From assembly GCF_040954835.1 (NCBI RefSeq), contig NC_090698.1:74754284-74818283 (forward strand): a stretch of DNA of 64,000 bases, in the 5' to 3' direction. Below the pieces are notes generated by a model, which was given only the letters and a program-made list of their open reading frames with translations, did no database searches and was not told the origin of the DNA. Made by a program: the position numbers and the translations under genes. Shown here piece by piece: positions 27,885 through 39,600 of the stretch (positions are counted from its first letter, which is position 1; each line of letters starts with the position of its first letter). This DNA comes from Lepisosteus oculatus (Eukaryota; Chordata; Actinopteri; Semionotiformes; Lepisosteidae).

Positions 27885-28110
27885 CAATTCAATGTATTTT
27901 TATATAGCGCCTTTCACAACACGTTTGCCCCAAGGCACTTAACAAAGCGAGTGACCATACATGTTGTGAATACAGAGCAGAAAAGATAATGGAGAAGAGG
28001 AACCAAAAACTCTTCTGTAAGGAGAAAAAAAACCTCTAGGGGTCCAAGGTCAACTGGCTGCCCAACCCCTTTGGGCATGCTAAGATTATAGCATTGAAAA
28101 ACAGTTAATA
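27885..28110 (-). mobile_element. dispersed retroelement tail
   Basis: ATTCAATGTATTTTTATATAGCGCCTTTCACAAC-type sequence marks the reversed 3' end of a widespread fish retroelement. The body continues to about 28110. The exact family is not assigned. Confidence 0.5.
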
Positions 28111-29300
28111 AATGAATGAGGGTATTAATCCATCCATCATGTCTTCTGTATGTCAGTACTCCATGCAGTTCTCTGTAGACCTGCGGAATCCTCCTAAACG
28201 AAAGCTATATCCACGATGCCCCTCTTGGATCCATAGCAGTGACGCAACATCCAACTCAGATGGTGCCCAGTCCAGCACCATCTGGACATGTGGGGAGGAG
28301 AATAGGATAGTCTGGTCAGAACAGATGTATCTACCTGGTGGGCCAACACAGAGACACACAGTGGCATGTACAGCGGCACCAGCAGCCATGGTTGCAGCAG
28401 GCTATGATGTAAGGTGTGAGTAGGCTAGGCTGAAGTAATACATGTTCAGTCTGGATTTGAATATCTATTACTAGTCTAGAAGAGAATAGCTCATAAAAAT
28501 CCGACAGATTGGCCACGCAGGGCTGCCTCCCTGCTCTTTAGTGATGGTACTAGTGGCAGACAGCAGCAGCAGAGTGGGTTCTGAAGCTCACAGTTCAAAT
28601 CGGTTTTGCTGATGGAGAAGAAACTGCTCCCATACTTACTGCTTCACCCTCCAGCAGGTCAGTGACTCAGAACATACAGCTATGGCAAGTCTGGCTGGGT
28701 GAGGTCCCAGCAGCAGTGTGCCCTCTGAAGGAAGCACCACAGTCAGAAATGTAACCAATGTTCGAATATATATTTCTTAACTATAAAACAAAACTAAGGT
28801 GGAATCTGTGGCCCCTGTGCTTTTGGAGGGCACTGCCCATCCTCACAGCCCCCCTTTGCTGTTCTGGTGATCTCTAGGATCCCTGGCCCGCATCGCGGAT
28901 ATTAATGGACATATTAGCCATCAATAATGCCTGAGCTACCAACTGCCTAAATAAAGGTTCACATTTGATTATGTTCTTTACATGTATCATATACATATTT
29001 TCAGTGCTCATTATTCAGCAGCAGATGGGTACCATTGATCTCTGGCAGATCTCACTCACAGATGAGCTCCGCTCACAGAACAGCGATAAGCCTGGGAAGG
29101 TCACAAGCCCATCCCAGATAGCGCTCAGCACACAGCACCTGTGCAGGGCTCCAGGTGTCACCACTCAGCTCTCCAGACACTGGCTCTTCTTTCCTGGGTG
29201 AGAGCTTGTGTTGACTCGGCCCCCCCGATCTTTATCACCTGAGAGCGGGCCAGGCCTGGCATGCTCCCATGGGCTGCAGCGAGAGACAAACAGTGGCCTG
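28110..29300. other. no supported gene upstream of prf1
   Basis: Ordinary intergenic DNA. Open frames show no family resemblance. Confidence 0.4.
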
Positions 29301-29303
29301 GAC

Positions 29304-29449
29304 ATAAAAGGGGCGACTGGGTACCGAGCATCAGCAGTCAGAGGGAGCGAGTGAATGAAGTCAGAGCTCTGTGCAGCAGCCCAAGGGTGACCAACAGAGA
29401 CAGTGAGACTCCAGCCCTGAGACCAAGAGGAAGGACCCAGGCCCACAAG
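29304..29449 (+). promoter_or_regulatory. prf1: TATA promoter and non-coding exon 1 of prf1
   Basis: ATAAAAG lies at 29304-29310. About 140 bases later comes a good 5' splice site, CCACAAG|GTGAGAGC, at 29449/29450. Transcription probably starts near 29335. The matching 3' splice site (CCTCTCCTCAG) ends at 31132, 25 bases before the prf1 ATG. Human PRF1 also begins with a non-coding exon. The pairing is inferred from splice sites and spacing. Confidence 0.6.
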
Positions 29450-29512
29450 GTGAGAGCACTGCCTCTGCTAAACGTGCCAGTTTCTACACTCACCGTCTCT
29501 CTCTCTGTTGCT

Positions 29513-30962
29513 GTGATCCCGCACTGTCGCTGCCCAGAGACGAGCCCCCGGTGATCTCGGACTGTCGCTGTCCAGAGACAAGCCCGCGGTGATCTCGGAC
29601 TGTCGCTGTCCAGAGACGAGCCCCCGGTGATCTCGGACTGTCGCTGTCCAGAGACGAGCCCCCGCTGATCTCGGACTGTCGCTGTCCAGAGACGAGCCCC
29701 CGGTGATCTCGGACTGTCGCTGTCCAGAGACGAGCCCCCGCTGATCTCGGACTGTCGCTGTCCAGAGACGAGCCCGCGGTGATCCCGGACTGTCGCTGTC
29801 CAGAGACGAGCCCCCGGTGATCCGGGGTGATCTCGGACTGTCGCTGTCCAGAGACGAGCCCCTGGTGATCCCGGACTGTCGCTGTCCAGAGACGAGCCCG
29901 CGGTGATCCCGGACTGTCGCTGTCCAGAGACGAGCCCCCGGTGATCCGGGGTGATCTCGGACTGTCGCTGTCCAGAGACGAGCCCCTGGTGATCCCGGAC
30001 TGTCGCTGTCCAGAGACGAGCCCGCGGTGATCCCGGACTGTCGCTGTCCAGAGACGAGCCCGCGGTGATCCGGGGTGATCTCGGACTGTCGCTGTCCAGA
30101 GACGAGCCCCTGGTGATCCCGGACTGTCGCTGTCCAGAGACGAGCCCGCGGTGATCCCGGACTGTCGCTGTCCAGAGATGAGCCCCCGGTGATCTCGGAC
30201 TGTCGCTGTCCAGAGACGAGCCCCCGGTGATCTGGGGTGATCTCGGACTGTCGCTGTCCAGAGACGAGCCCGCGGTGATCCGGGGTGATCTCGGACTGTC
30301 GCTGTCCAGAGACGAGCCCGCGGTGATCCCGGACTGTCGCTGTCCAGAGACGAGCCCGCGGTGATCCCGGACTGTCGCTGTCCAGAGACGAGCCCCCGGT
30401 GATCCGGGGTGATCTCGGACTGTCGCTGTCCAGAGACGAGCCCCTGGTGATCCCGGACTGTCGCTGTCCAGAGACGAGCCCGCGGTGATCCCGGACTGTC
30501 GCTGTCCAGAGACGAGCCCCCGGTGATCCGGGGTGATCTCGGACTGTCGCTGTCCAGAGACGAGCCCCTGGTGATCCCGGACTGTCGCTGTCCAGAGACA
30601 AGCCCGCAGTGATCCCGGACTGTCGCTGTCCAGAGATGAGCCCCCGGTGATCTCGGACTGTCGCTGTCCAGAGACGAGCCCGCAGTGATCCCGGACTGTC
30701 GCTGTCCAGAGACGAGCCCCCGGTGATCCGGGGTGATCTCGGACTGTCGCTGTCCAGAGACGAGCCCGCGGTGATCCGGGGTGATCTCGGACTGTCACTG
30801 TCCAGAGACGAGCCCCCGGTGATCCGGGGTGATCTCGGACTGTCGCTGTCCAGAGACGAGCCCCCGGTGATCCGGGGTGATCTCGGACTGTCGCTGTCCA
30901 GAGACGAGCCCACGGCGATCCAGGGTGATCTCGGACTGTCACTGTCCAGAGACGAGCCGCGG
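29513..30962. repeat. 38-bp minisatellite with higher-order structure
   Basis: Nearly 40 units with core CTCGGACTGTCGCTGTCCAG. An extra GGTGATCCG insert recurs about every 120 bases in much of the array, marking three-unit higher-order repeats. It lies 63 bases after the prf1 exon 1 donor. Two very long minus-strand open frames (543 and 481 codons) arise because the unit lacks stops in several frames; they are not genes. Confidence 0.93.
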
Positions 30963-31157
30963 TGATCAATATCGTCTAATGGTTACAGAATGCTGAATGG
31001 CGATTTCATAGCCCACAGAGGGAGAATTGGTATACCTCGCGCACAACAGCACTGTCATGTACAGTACAGGAGGGAGGAAAGCCGGCTGTAAATTCACGAG
31101 GGTTGATGTCGTCCCCCATCTCCTCTCCTCAGAGCGAACCCCGAGCCCCCCGCCGCC

Positions 31158-33872
31158 ATGGCCTCTCTCACACAGCAGCGACTTCGCCCTCTGTCCCTGG
31201 CACTGCAGGTGCTGGCACTGCTGGACGGGCACCTCGCGTGCAGGACGGGCTGGTACACGGCGTGCCAGCAGGCTCCCTTCGTGCCCGGCTACAACCTGGC
31301 TGGCGAGGGCTTCGACATTGTCCGGATGCAGCGGAAGGGAGCCTACGTGATCGACGTGAGGACCTTCCTGACGCCCAACCAAACCTGCACCCTCTGCGAG
31401 AACCGGCTGCAGGGCGGCCAGCTGCAGAAGCTGCCCCTGTCGGTGCTGGACTGGCGCTTCGGCAGCCAGTGCCGGCAGCAGCTGGCCAGCGCCGTGCACG
31501 AGTCCTACGAGGCCGTGGTCAGCAGCTCCACCTCCTCCATCAGCAACCAGTGGGAGGCAGGCCTGGACCTGGACAAGGTGGGCAAGGTGGCCTTGGGTGG
31601 GACGCAGTCGCAGATCTCGCACTTCGCCATGTCTCACGCCCGAGCGGACAGGTTCGTCTTCTCCTCCGACGAGTTCAGCTGCAAGTCCTACAGGTGAGGG
31701 CCGCCGATTCTGCCCCCCGCTGGACACGTGGAGCTCAGCTCATATCGAGGTCCATTCGCTTCACTCCAGCCCATTACGATCTGGCCGAATTATTAACGCA
31801 GCAACAGGCAGGAGGATAGGAAAGACAGGGAGGCAGATACCAACAGCGCTATTACTGAATTTCCAAACCCAGCAGCAGGGCCATGGAAGCACAGGCAGGC
31901 GTGTAGCACCGTGTAGGTACTGTACAGGCACGGACAGTGAGGTCAGTAAAACCGAAGGCATGTGTTGGAACGTGCCTGACTGTATGAAAGCGTACTGATG
32001 TTCTCCGAAGGCAGCGCATTGCGAACAGCGTACTGTATCTCTGCTGTTCAGGAAGCTGGTGCTGCTCAGTTCCAGACACGTGCCGAGCTCCTCAGCCAGT
32101 CTGGATCAGTCCAGTCCCAGCCGATCGGGACGGGTCTGCCAGTTTCTATCACGGAGAAAGGGCAAACCTCTACCCAAAGGACTTTTCTGTTTTCATCAAA
32201 TTATCATTTTTAGCGCTCTGATGCCCCTGCAAGGATTGGGGATACATCCTGGATCTGCAGGAGTCAGGCTGTCCTCTCTCTTCTTTCCCTCCCCCTACAC
32301 CTGTGTTTAGTTGAGCGCCCCCTACAGCTGAGCCCAGAGAACATGCTTCCCACCTCCAGCACCCCTGTGTCTGACACCCCTCTGGCGCCCCAGGGTTTGG
32401 TGGGAGAGCAAAGGAAACTCAAGGGCACAAGGCCCCCCATGATAAGGACTCAAACACACCCACTTTCCTGATCGCAGTTACCCAGCAAAGCAGCAGGTTT
32501 TAAAACTGCTACACAGGTCTCGCTAGCACCCAGCTGTAGAGGGGGCAGCAGATGAGCTCATCGTCAGGATCAGGACTACATTGAAAAATGGGTTCTTGGG
32601 GTACCCAACTCTGTAGGGGCTCTGTACTCTAAGGTGGCGCCCCTACTTAATACCAGGGTAGGCCCCAGTGCAACAGTAACCAAGCCTGAGCTGACAGACC
32701 ACGTGATCATACAGTAGCTGTGCCCGATACCCACTCACAGGGTATCCTCCTTCGTCCTGCCCCCGGCCGGGCCGATCCCAGCCCGTCGGCCGGTTCTGGG
32801 CCACGGACCCAGTCTCCCACTGCGCTCCTGTTGGTTTCCCCGCAGGTTCAGGCTGACGGACCGGCCGCCCCTGAGCACGGACTTCCTGCGGCACCTGCAG
32901 GGCCTGCCGCCGCAGTACAACTCCAGTACCAAGGCCGCGTACCAGCGCCTGATCGACACCTACGGCACCCACTACGTGCGGCAGGCGGAGCTGGGCGGCT
33001 GGCTGCGCCGCACCACGGCCATCCGCAGCTGCCTGGCCACGCTGAACGGCCACACGGCCTCCTTCGCCAGCGAGTGCCTGAGCGCCCAGCTGGCGCTGCA
33101 GCTGGGGCTTGTGGGCGCCTCCGCCTCCTCCGCCCGCTGCCGGGCCGTGCTGGAGAACCACGACTCCAAGATGGGCTTCTCGTCCGGCTTCCTGGCGCAC
33201 CTGATGGAGGTGCAGGGGGGGCAGCAGTGGCTCCGCGAGGCCCTGCGCTCCGGGGGCGGCCGCCCCTCCTTCACGGACTGGCTCCGCAGCCTGACGGACT
33301 TCCCCGACGTCGTCTCCTGCGCCCTGCACCCCCTGCACGAGCTGGTGCGCGAGCCCCGGGTGCGGGAGGCGCTGAAGAGGGCCGTGAGGAGCCACATCCA
33401 GGGCCATGCCCTGCAGGAGGGGAGCGCCGCTGCCCAGTCCTGCTCCGGGGTCCCAAACCTGCACTCCAACTGCTGCCCCCTGGAGCCGGGCTGGGGCCGC
33501 CTGCGCGTGACCGTGGAGCGGGCCAGCGGGCTGCGCGGAGACCCGGTGGGCCAGACGGAGGGCTACGTGAAGGTGTGGTTCGGCAGCAGGTTCCAGCAGA
33601 CCCACTTTGTCAAGGAGAACAACAACCCGGTCTGGAACGCCGCCTACGACTTCGGCGCGGGGCACTCGGCCCAGCAGCTGGTCTTCGAGGTCTGGGACAA
33701 GGACGTGCAGCACGACGACAAGCTGGGCCGCTGCACGCTCACCCCCCAGCAGGGCTCCCACTCCTCCAGCTGCTCGCTGGCCCAGGGCGGCGTCTTCTAC
33801 TACTCCTACACCTTCACCTGCGACCCCCACCTGACCGGCCTTAGCTGTCGCACCTACAAGCCCACCCCCTAG
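31158..33872 (+). CDS. prf1: perforin-1-like pore-forming protein
   Basis: Cytotoxic-granule effector of NK and T cells that inserts into target membranes. Exons 31158-31693 and 32846-33872 (donor AG|GTGAGG, acceptor CCCCGCAG) give 520 residues. The ATG has a strong Kozak context (GCCGCCATGG). Order: signal peptide (residues 1 to about 28), MACPF domain (GWYTACQQAPFVPGYNLAGE; the family signature YGTHYVRQAELGG at about 220-235), a short cysteine linker, and a C2 domain (YVKVWFGS, NNNPVWN, VWDKDVQHDDKLG). The linker that normally carries an EGF-like module is short here (SCSGVPNLHSNCC). One C2 calcium-ligand position, TDAY in human, reads TEGY. The frame is open throughout, so the gene looks functional. 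Fish have several perforin copies; orthology is to the family. Confidence 0.94.
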
Positions 33873-33889
33873 TGCAGCGGCAGGGAATG

Positions 33890-33895
33890 AATAAA
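33890..33895 (+). terminator. prf1: polyadenylation signal of prf1
   Basis: AATAAA 18 bases after the stop codon, implying a very short 3' UTR. Confidence 0.8.
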
Positions 33896-33959
33896 CCTCC
33901 TGAAGCATCCAGCCTGTGTCCACGTGTCCATCTGTCCATCTGTTCTCTAATCGCTGTGT

Positions 33960-34260
33960 CCAGTACGGGTTCGAGGGGCAACCAGGACCCATTCCAGTAA
34001 GCTAAGGGCGCAAGGGGGGGTGCAGACTGGACAGGATGCCAGTCCATCGCAGGGAACACAGACACACACTCACATCAGGGGCAGTCATCCCAGAAACCAG
34101 TTAGCCTACCAGCACGTCTTCGGACTCTGGGAAGAAACCCACACACACACACGGAGAGAATTCGAACTCCCCCCGATATCTCCACAGGTCGCGAATTGAA
34201 CCCCAGGGCCCCAGAGCTGCAGGCCAGCAATGCTGATCACTGCACTGTCATGCTGCCCTG
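33960..34260 (-). repeat. dispersed repeat, family not assigned
   Basis: Phrases such as GGATGCCAGTCCATCGCAGG, CTTCGGACTCTGGGAAGAAA and a short CA run followed by GAGAGAATTCGAACTCC match a repeat widespread in fish and amphibian genomes. I do not assign its family. Confidence 0.5.
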
Positions 34261-34599
34261 TCTACACGTCGGTGCTCCTTAAAGTGTGTGCAATTTCGTG
34301 TTTGTGGTCTGCAGAGCTTTAAAACCCAGTTGTCTAAATGACACGACCTCTCTTCTTCCTTTGTGTTTTAAGTAAAGTTTTAAGATTAAGGCAGGAATCC
34401 CAGCTCAGTGCACTTCCAAAGAGCCCAAAGAGGATGCAGATGAAATGGCAGAATTCAGACCCTGAGAGCCTCTGCATTAGCTATGCCCATCTCCATAAGG
34501 AGTGTGGCTTGTCAGTCCCCTTGAGATTTAAAGCCTCATTATCCAGGTTAGAAAAGTGACATTGTTCAGTGGGTGGTGGCTCATGTCATACAGGTTGGT

Positions 34600-34810
34600 A
34601 AACACTAAGGGTAGGAGTGTTCAACCTGGTGTCCTGATTGAACTCCACCCTGATCTTCCACAGTCTGACCTCCTTGTAGTTTCCCTTCCTTCACCTGGTG
34701 CTGTCTCCCAGGTGGGGCTGCTGGTGTAAAATGGCCACTGTGTCTCCCAGGTGGGGCTGCACTTCGTTGGGGTGGGGTGAAATTGTAAAGGAATTCTTTG
34801 GGAGTTAAAT
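34600..34810 (+). mobile_element. SINE-tail-like repeat
   Basis: Two copies of the GTCTCCCAGGTGGGGCTGC motif (34706, 34743), then GTTGGGGTGG and TGTAAAG...CTTTGGGAG, parallel the 3' body and tail of the 5S-derived SINE. It is also the same motif that forms the array at 25428-25985. Confidence 0.5.
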
Positions 34811-34919
34811 TCTTTTGAGCAAAAAGATCCATATAGATATGTTTCGGTAAGACCACGAAATTCTTTGGACTGATCAACAACAAACTACTTAACAGGGCAG
34901 ATGAGCTGAATGGTTCTGA

Positions 34920-35705
34920 GTGGTTCTCTACCCACTGGCCCACACTGCCTCCCTCTCTCAGCTCTACCCACTGGCCCACACTGCCTCCCTCTCTCAGCTC
35001 TACCCACTGGCCCACACTGCCTCCCTCTCTCTGGGCTCTACCCACTGGCCCACACTGCCTCCCTCTCTCAGCTCTACCCACTGGCCCACACTGCCTCCCT
35101 CTCTCAGCTCTACCCACTGGCCCACACTGCCTCCCTCTCTCTGGGCTCTACCCACTGGCCCACACTGCCTCCCTCTCTCTGGGCTCTACCCACTGGCCCA
35201 CACTGCCTCCCTCTCTCAGCTCTACCCACTGGCCCACACTGCCTCCCTCTCTCTGGGCTCTACCCACTGGCCCACACTGCCTCTCTCTCTCTGGGCTCTA
35301 CCCACTGGCCCACACTGCCTCCCTCTCTCTGGGCTCTACCCACTGGCCCACACTGCCTCCCTCTCTCTGGGCTCTACCCACTGGCCCACACTGCCTCCCT
35401 CTCTCGGCTCTACCCACTGGCCCACACTGCCTCCCTCTCTCTGGGCTCTACCCACTGGCCCACGCTGCCTCCCTCTCTCTGGGCTCTACCCACTGGCCCA
35501 CGCTGCCTCCCTCTCTCTGGGCTCTACCCACTGGCCCACGCTGCCTCCCTCTCTCTGGGCTCTACCCACTGGCCCACGCTGCCTCCCTCTCTCTGGGCTC
35601 TACCCACTGGCCCACGCTGCCTCCCTCTCTCTGGGCTCTACCCACTGGCCCACACTGCCTCCCTCTCTCTGGGCTCTACCCACTGGCCCACGCTGCCTCT
35701 CTCGG
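34920..35705. repeat. minisatellite, 36- and 38-bp units
   Basis: About 21 copies of CTCTACCCACTGGCCCACAC plus a CT-rich spacer. Long leucine/proline/threonine-rich open frames on the plus strand are repeat artefacts. It ends about 70 bases past the distal idh3b polyA signal. Confidence 0.93.
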
Positions 35706-35776
35706 CTCTAATCATTCCCTCTCTTCACTGGAAATTATTTTACTGAGTTAAGAACATTCTAAATTTCAAAGAAAAT

Positions 35777-35782
35777 TTATTT
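35777..35782 (-). terminator. idh3b: distal polyadenylation signal of idh3b
   Basis: AATAAA on the minus strand, about 800 bases beyond the stop of the downstream terminal exon. Confidence 0.55.
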
Positions 35783-36585
35783 GATCCACAGAAACAGACA
35801 TACATATTGAAGGAACACATAACCAAGCTCCTCATGGCTGCAGCCACAGCAGCCAGGCTGTGCAGATCCAGTGCTCCCCGCTGGGTCAGCAGCGCCGAGT
35901 GTCAGCGAGAGTGGGGCTCCGCCGCAGCTCGGACAGCTGCAGGGCCCAGCGCTGCTCCCCACAACTGTGCTTCTCACGACAGAGCAATGTGTGCTTTCCA
36001 GTGAAGAGGTGCATTTAATCAATGATGCTTTGTTGTTTAGCGTTACCTTTACTGTAAATAACAAGCGAACGGTTAGAACGAGCAGTTTCTGGCAAGACAG
36101 CAGATGCTGAAGACCACAGCCAGCCTCACATGCGTTAATGAGTGCAGCGGTCAGGGTGAAACACACTCAAGCTGCAGAACAGGCAGGACTGCATCTATTC
36201 TGCCACTCAGCTACCTCGCCCGGACACTAACCACTCTCCTCCTGGAAGAGCAGAACTTGAATTCCGCACAATACGCTCAGTATGGAGTAAGAGTGGGACA
36301 CAGACAGAAATAAGTACTGACACCTCTACAATGCTAGCTTAAAACTAAGTATTTTTCCCCAAATATTGGAAACCAATAAATGATCTCACAGGAGCAGTGC
36401 TGTTGAGCATGCTGCAGGGTGTGTATGGAACGGGGCTTTCGTGCCACAGCCCGGAGGAACCAGGGGGAAGAGAGCAGAGACCGGGAATAAGCACAGGGAA
36501 CAGGGGGCCGACTGAATACAGCCTGGGTTGCTAATCAGCTCAGAGAGGGCGTGACGGATCAGAAGGCGAGAATCAGTAGCGTGCC

Positions 36586-36660
36586 TCAGACCAGGTTGGC
36601 GATGACGGCTCTGGTGAACTCATCACAGGAAGCATAGCCTCCCAGGTCTCCTGTCCTCAC
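36586..36660 (-). CDS. idh3b: idh3b alternative terminal exon B (distal)
   Basis: After TTCTTGTCAG it encodes [20 protein letters not shown]...LV and TGA (24 residues). It corresponds to the human isoform ending VRTSDMGGYATCHDF. It joins exon 10 in phase 0. Confidence 0.85.
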   Translation of the reverse strand: MRTGDLGGYASCDEFTRAVIANLV

Positions 36661-39600
36661 CTGACAAGAACACAGGCACACTGTTAGACATGAAAGAGCA
36701 CACTAACAAATCTGTATTAAACTGTTGCAAACTTATGCTGGAAGTGGCTCCAATTCACACGGGCCGCAGTCACAGACTCGCACGCAGTCTGATAGCTTTG
36801 ATTTTTATTTCCTTTAAATGAAGTTCAGTCTCGACTGTAACACCGCCCAGAGAGCCAAGGGACACCAACTGCTCAGCACACACTGACAGGACACCTCAGT
36901 GTAGTCCTGTCACGTCCAGCCCCAGGAGTGTCAGCCTGCCTCCTAGAGCTCCCGGGCTGCAGGGAGGGGCAGGAGCCCAGCCTGCCCTGAGTGCACAGCT
37001 GTCGGCCTGAGACACCGCACAGACAGGGGCTGCGGGAGGCTGGGTACGAGCTGAGCGAGGGGCCACAGGTGTGAGGGACCCAGGTAAGTGTCTCCCAGGT
37101 GATCCAGAGGTGGCTGGAGTTCATAAGACCATCCAAAAAGGTACAAGATGAAGGTGGCACTAACAGCACACATATATTTCTTATTTACAAGAGGAAGCCC
37201 TGCAGTGACAGAAACAGCCCGGGGGCAATCTGGGCTGGGGCAGTTAGACGTGCAGGACAGGAGGAGGGCAGCAAGCAGTGTCCCAGGGGAGTGTGGGTAT
37301 TGGGGTTTCTTGGGAAGGGGGTCCCAGTCGGTCCTCAGCGCAGATGTGTGGGGTGAAGGTTGTCGATGACGGCGCGCACAAAATCACTGGTGGTAGAGTA
37401 CCCCCCCAGATCTCTCGTTTTCACCTGGGACACAGAGGGACAGGGAGATGGAGAGGGAAGGAGGGAGCTTTTTCAGCCATGGCAATGGATAAATACATAT
37501 ATGGACAACAGTGGACATCCTGTTAATCATTCTCAAATACAGCGAGCACAGTGCTGGAATAGTGTCCCACACTGACCCAGCGTCTCTCACACAGTCAGTG
37601 TGGACACTGGGGCCTGTGGGGTCAAAAGAAGACACCGACATCCAAGGTCACAGAACTTGGCAGTGGCCAGGCAGAGGAACAGAGCCTGTAACAGCTTACT
37701 GTTAACCACATGCCCGAAGGAGCACAGTGCCAGACTAGGGGGCTCCATCTCCTGCAGCAGCAGGCACGCACACTGGCCAGAGCGCAGGACTGGGGCAGCA
37801 GACACAGGACACAGAGAAAGGGACATTACCTTGCCCAGCTTGATCACCCTCTTCACCGCCTCAGTCACCATGTGGGAGTGGTACTCCAGGCTGCAACAAC
37901 ATCAGCACAGTCAGGCCACAGAGCACTGAGGCTACACCTCCGCCACCGGCAGTTCAACAGCCATACTTACAGGACAGACTGTCACTGTGCAGATTGCTGT
38001 ATGTGCAACAGGGCCTGCCTGCACTCCTGCAGGACAGGGCCTGCTCTCACAGCATGGAAAACTGCTCTCCACCCACTAAACACACCAACCACTCTCTCCT
38101 CCGGGACACTAAACAGAGGCAGAGAAGGGATTATCTACACGGCTGTACTCCAGATGCTAGATACCCAGCACACGTTTTACCACAACAACCAATGGCCACT
38201 TAACAGCAGAATAGATAGATATTTTATTAACGCCTTAACAAAATCATACAATAATACAACACAGTAAGTGAGAAGTGCAGCAAAAAATAATGGACAAGGA
38301 GTTAAAATTCCCATTCTCAGAACTCGGCGCAGTTTGGAGGCAGCCCGAGAACAGAGCCACGGTTCCAAATCATGAAGTACTGACAAGGGCACGGAGCCTC
38401 TAACGGGGCTTAGGGAATTAGAGACGTGCTCCCTAATTAGGGCCAGCAATGTGGAGGACAAGTTAGAGTGCTGGATTTGGAACTGGGCGGTTGTGGGTTC
38501 TATTACCAGGAGGCGTCACCCGAGAGCAGAATATTTCACTTGGACTTCCACAGCAAAATGCTCTGCTGCATAAACAGGTACAAATGGAAATGGCTTTTGA
38601 CAGATTTATCAGCCTAGCCAGGTATCTGTACTCCAATCTCTTAGATATACAGATTTTAATATACAGATTCTAATATAGTGTACCATGATGTCAGTTTGTG
38701 CTTGGGGGTACAGTCTGTGATGCCAGTGTGTGTCTGGGGGGTACAGTCTGGGCTGAGACACTCACTTGAGGTGGCGCAGCATGTTGGCAGCACTGAGCAA
38801 CATGGCCGTGGGGTTGGCGATGTTCCTGCCCACAGCCTGGGCAAAGGGGTGCCGCGCACCCTGAAACAGAGAAAGAGGGTGTTGGGATGGACACTGATGA
38901 AAAGAGTCCTACCCCAGACACACACACACTGTCTCCCACAGCTTACCCCAGACACGCACACGCATTCTCACACAGCCCAACAGTCCTACCTCAGACACAC
39001 ACACAGTCCCACAACCCGACAGTCCTACCTCTGATCCAGGATGATCTCGGACTGTCACACACTCACTCTCACACACTCTCACACTCTCACACTCTCACAC
39101 TCTCACACTCTCACACTCTCACACTCTCACACTCTCACACTCTCACACTCTCCAACAGACTTGGAGTCAGAGACACTCTAACGGAGACTAAGTGGAGGTC
39201 AGTGGGCTTAGAGCCTGCCGATGACTCACGGTCTCGAAGACGGCGTACTCCGCGCTGTAGCTCTCTCCTGGTACCACGCCGGCTCCCCCCACCAGCCCGG
39301 CTGCCAGGTTGTCGATGATGTTTCCATACAGGTTGGGCATCACAAGCACATCAAACTGGTACGGGTTCTGCACCAGCTGGGGAAGCAGCACACAGAGTTG
39401 CATTAACATAAGGCTCTGGCCATAGTGCCGCATTGGCACTGCTGACACCTTGCCCTGCCCACTGCATGAGACTGACACCCCACCCCTCCCATCACGAGGG
39501 GCAGACACACTGACAGTCCCGCCCACTACTTGAGATTGACACCCCACCCCTCCCATCACGAGGGGCAGATACACTGACAGTCCCGCCCACTACTTGAGAC

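Noticed and set aside
29338-30969. 543- and 481-codon minus-strand open frames
   Set aside because: Pure translation of the 38-bp array in the prf1 intron, with the same peptide in rotating frames.
34910-35746. Long plus-strand leucine/proline-rich open frames
   Set aside because: Translation of a 36/38-bp minisatellite; no start context, domain or splice logic.
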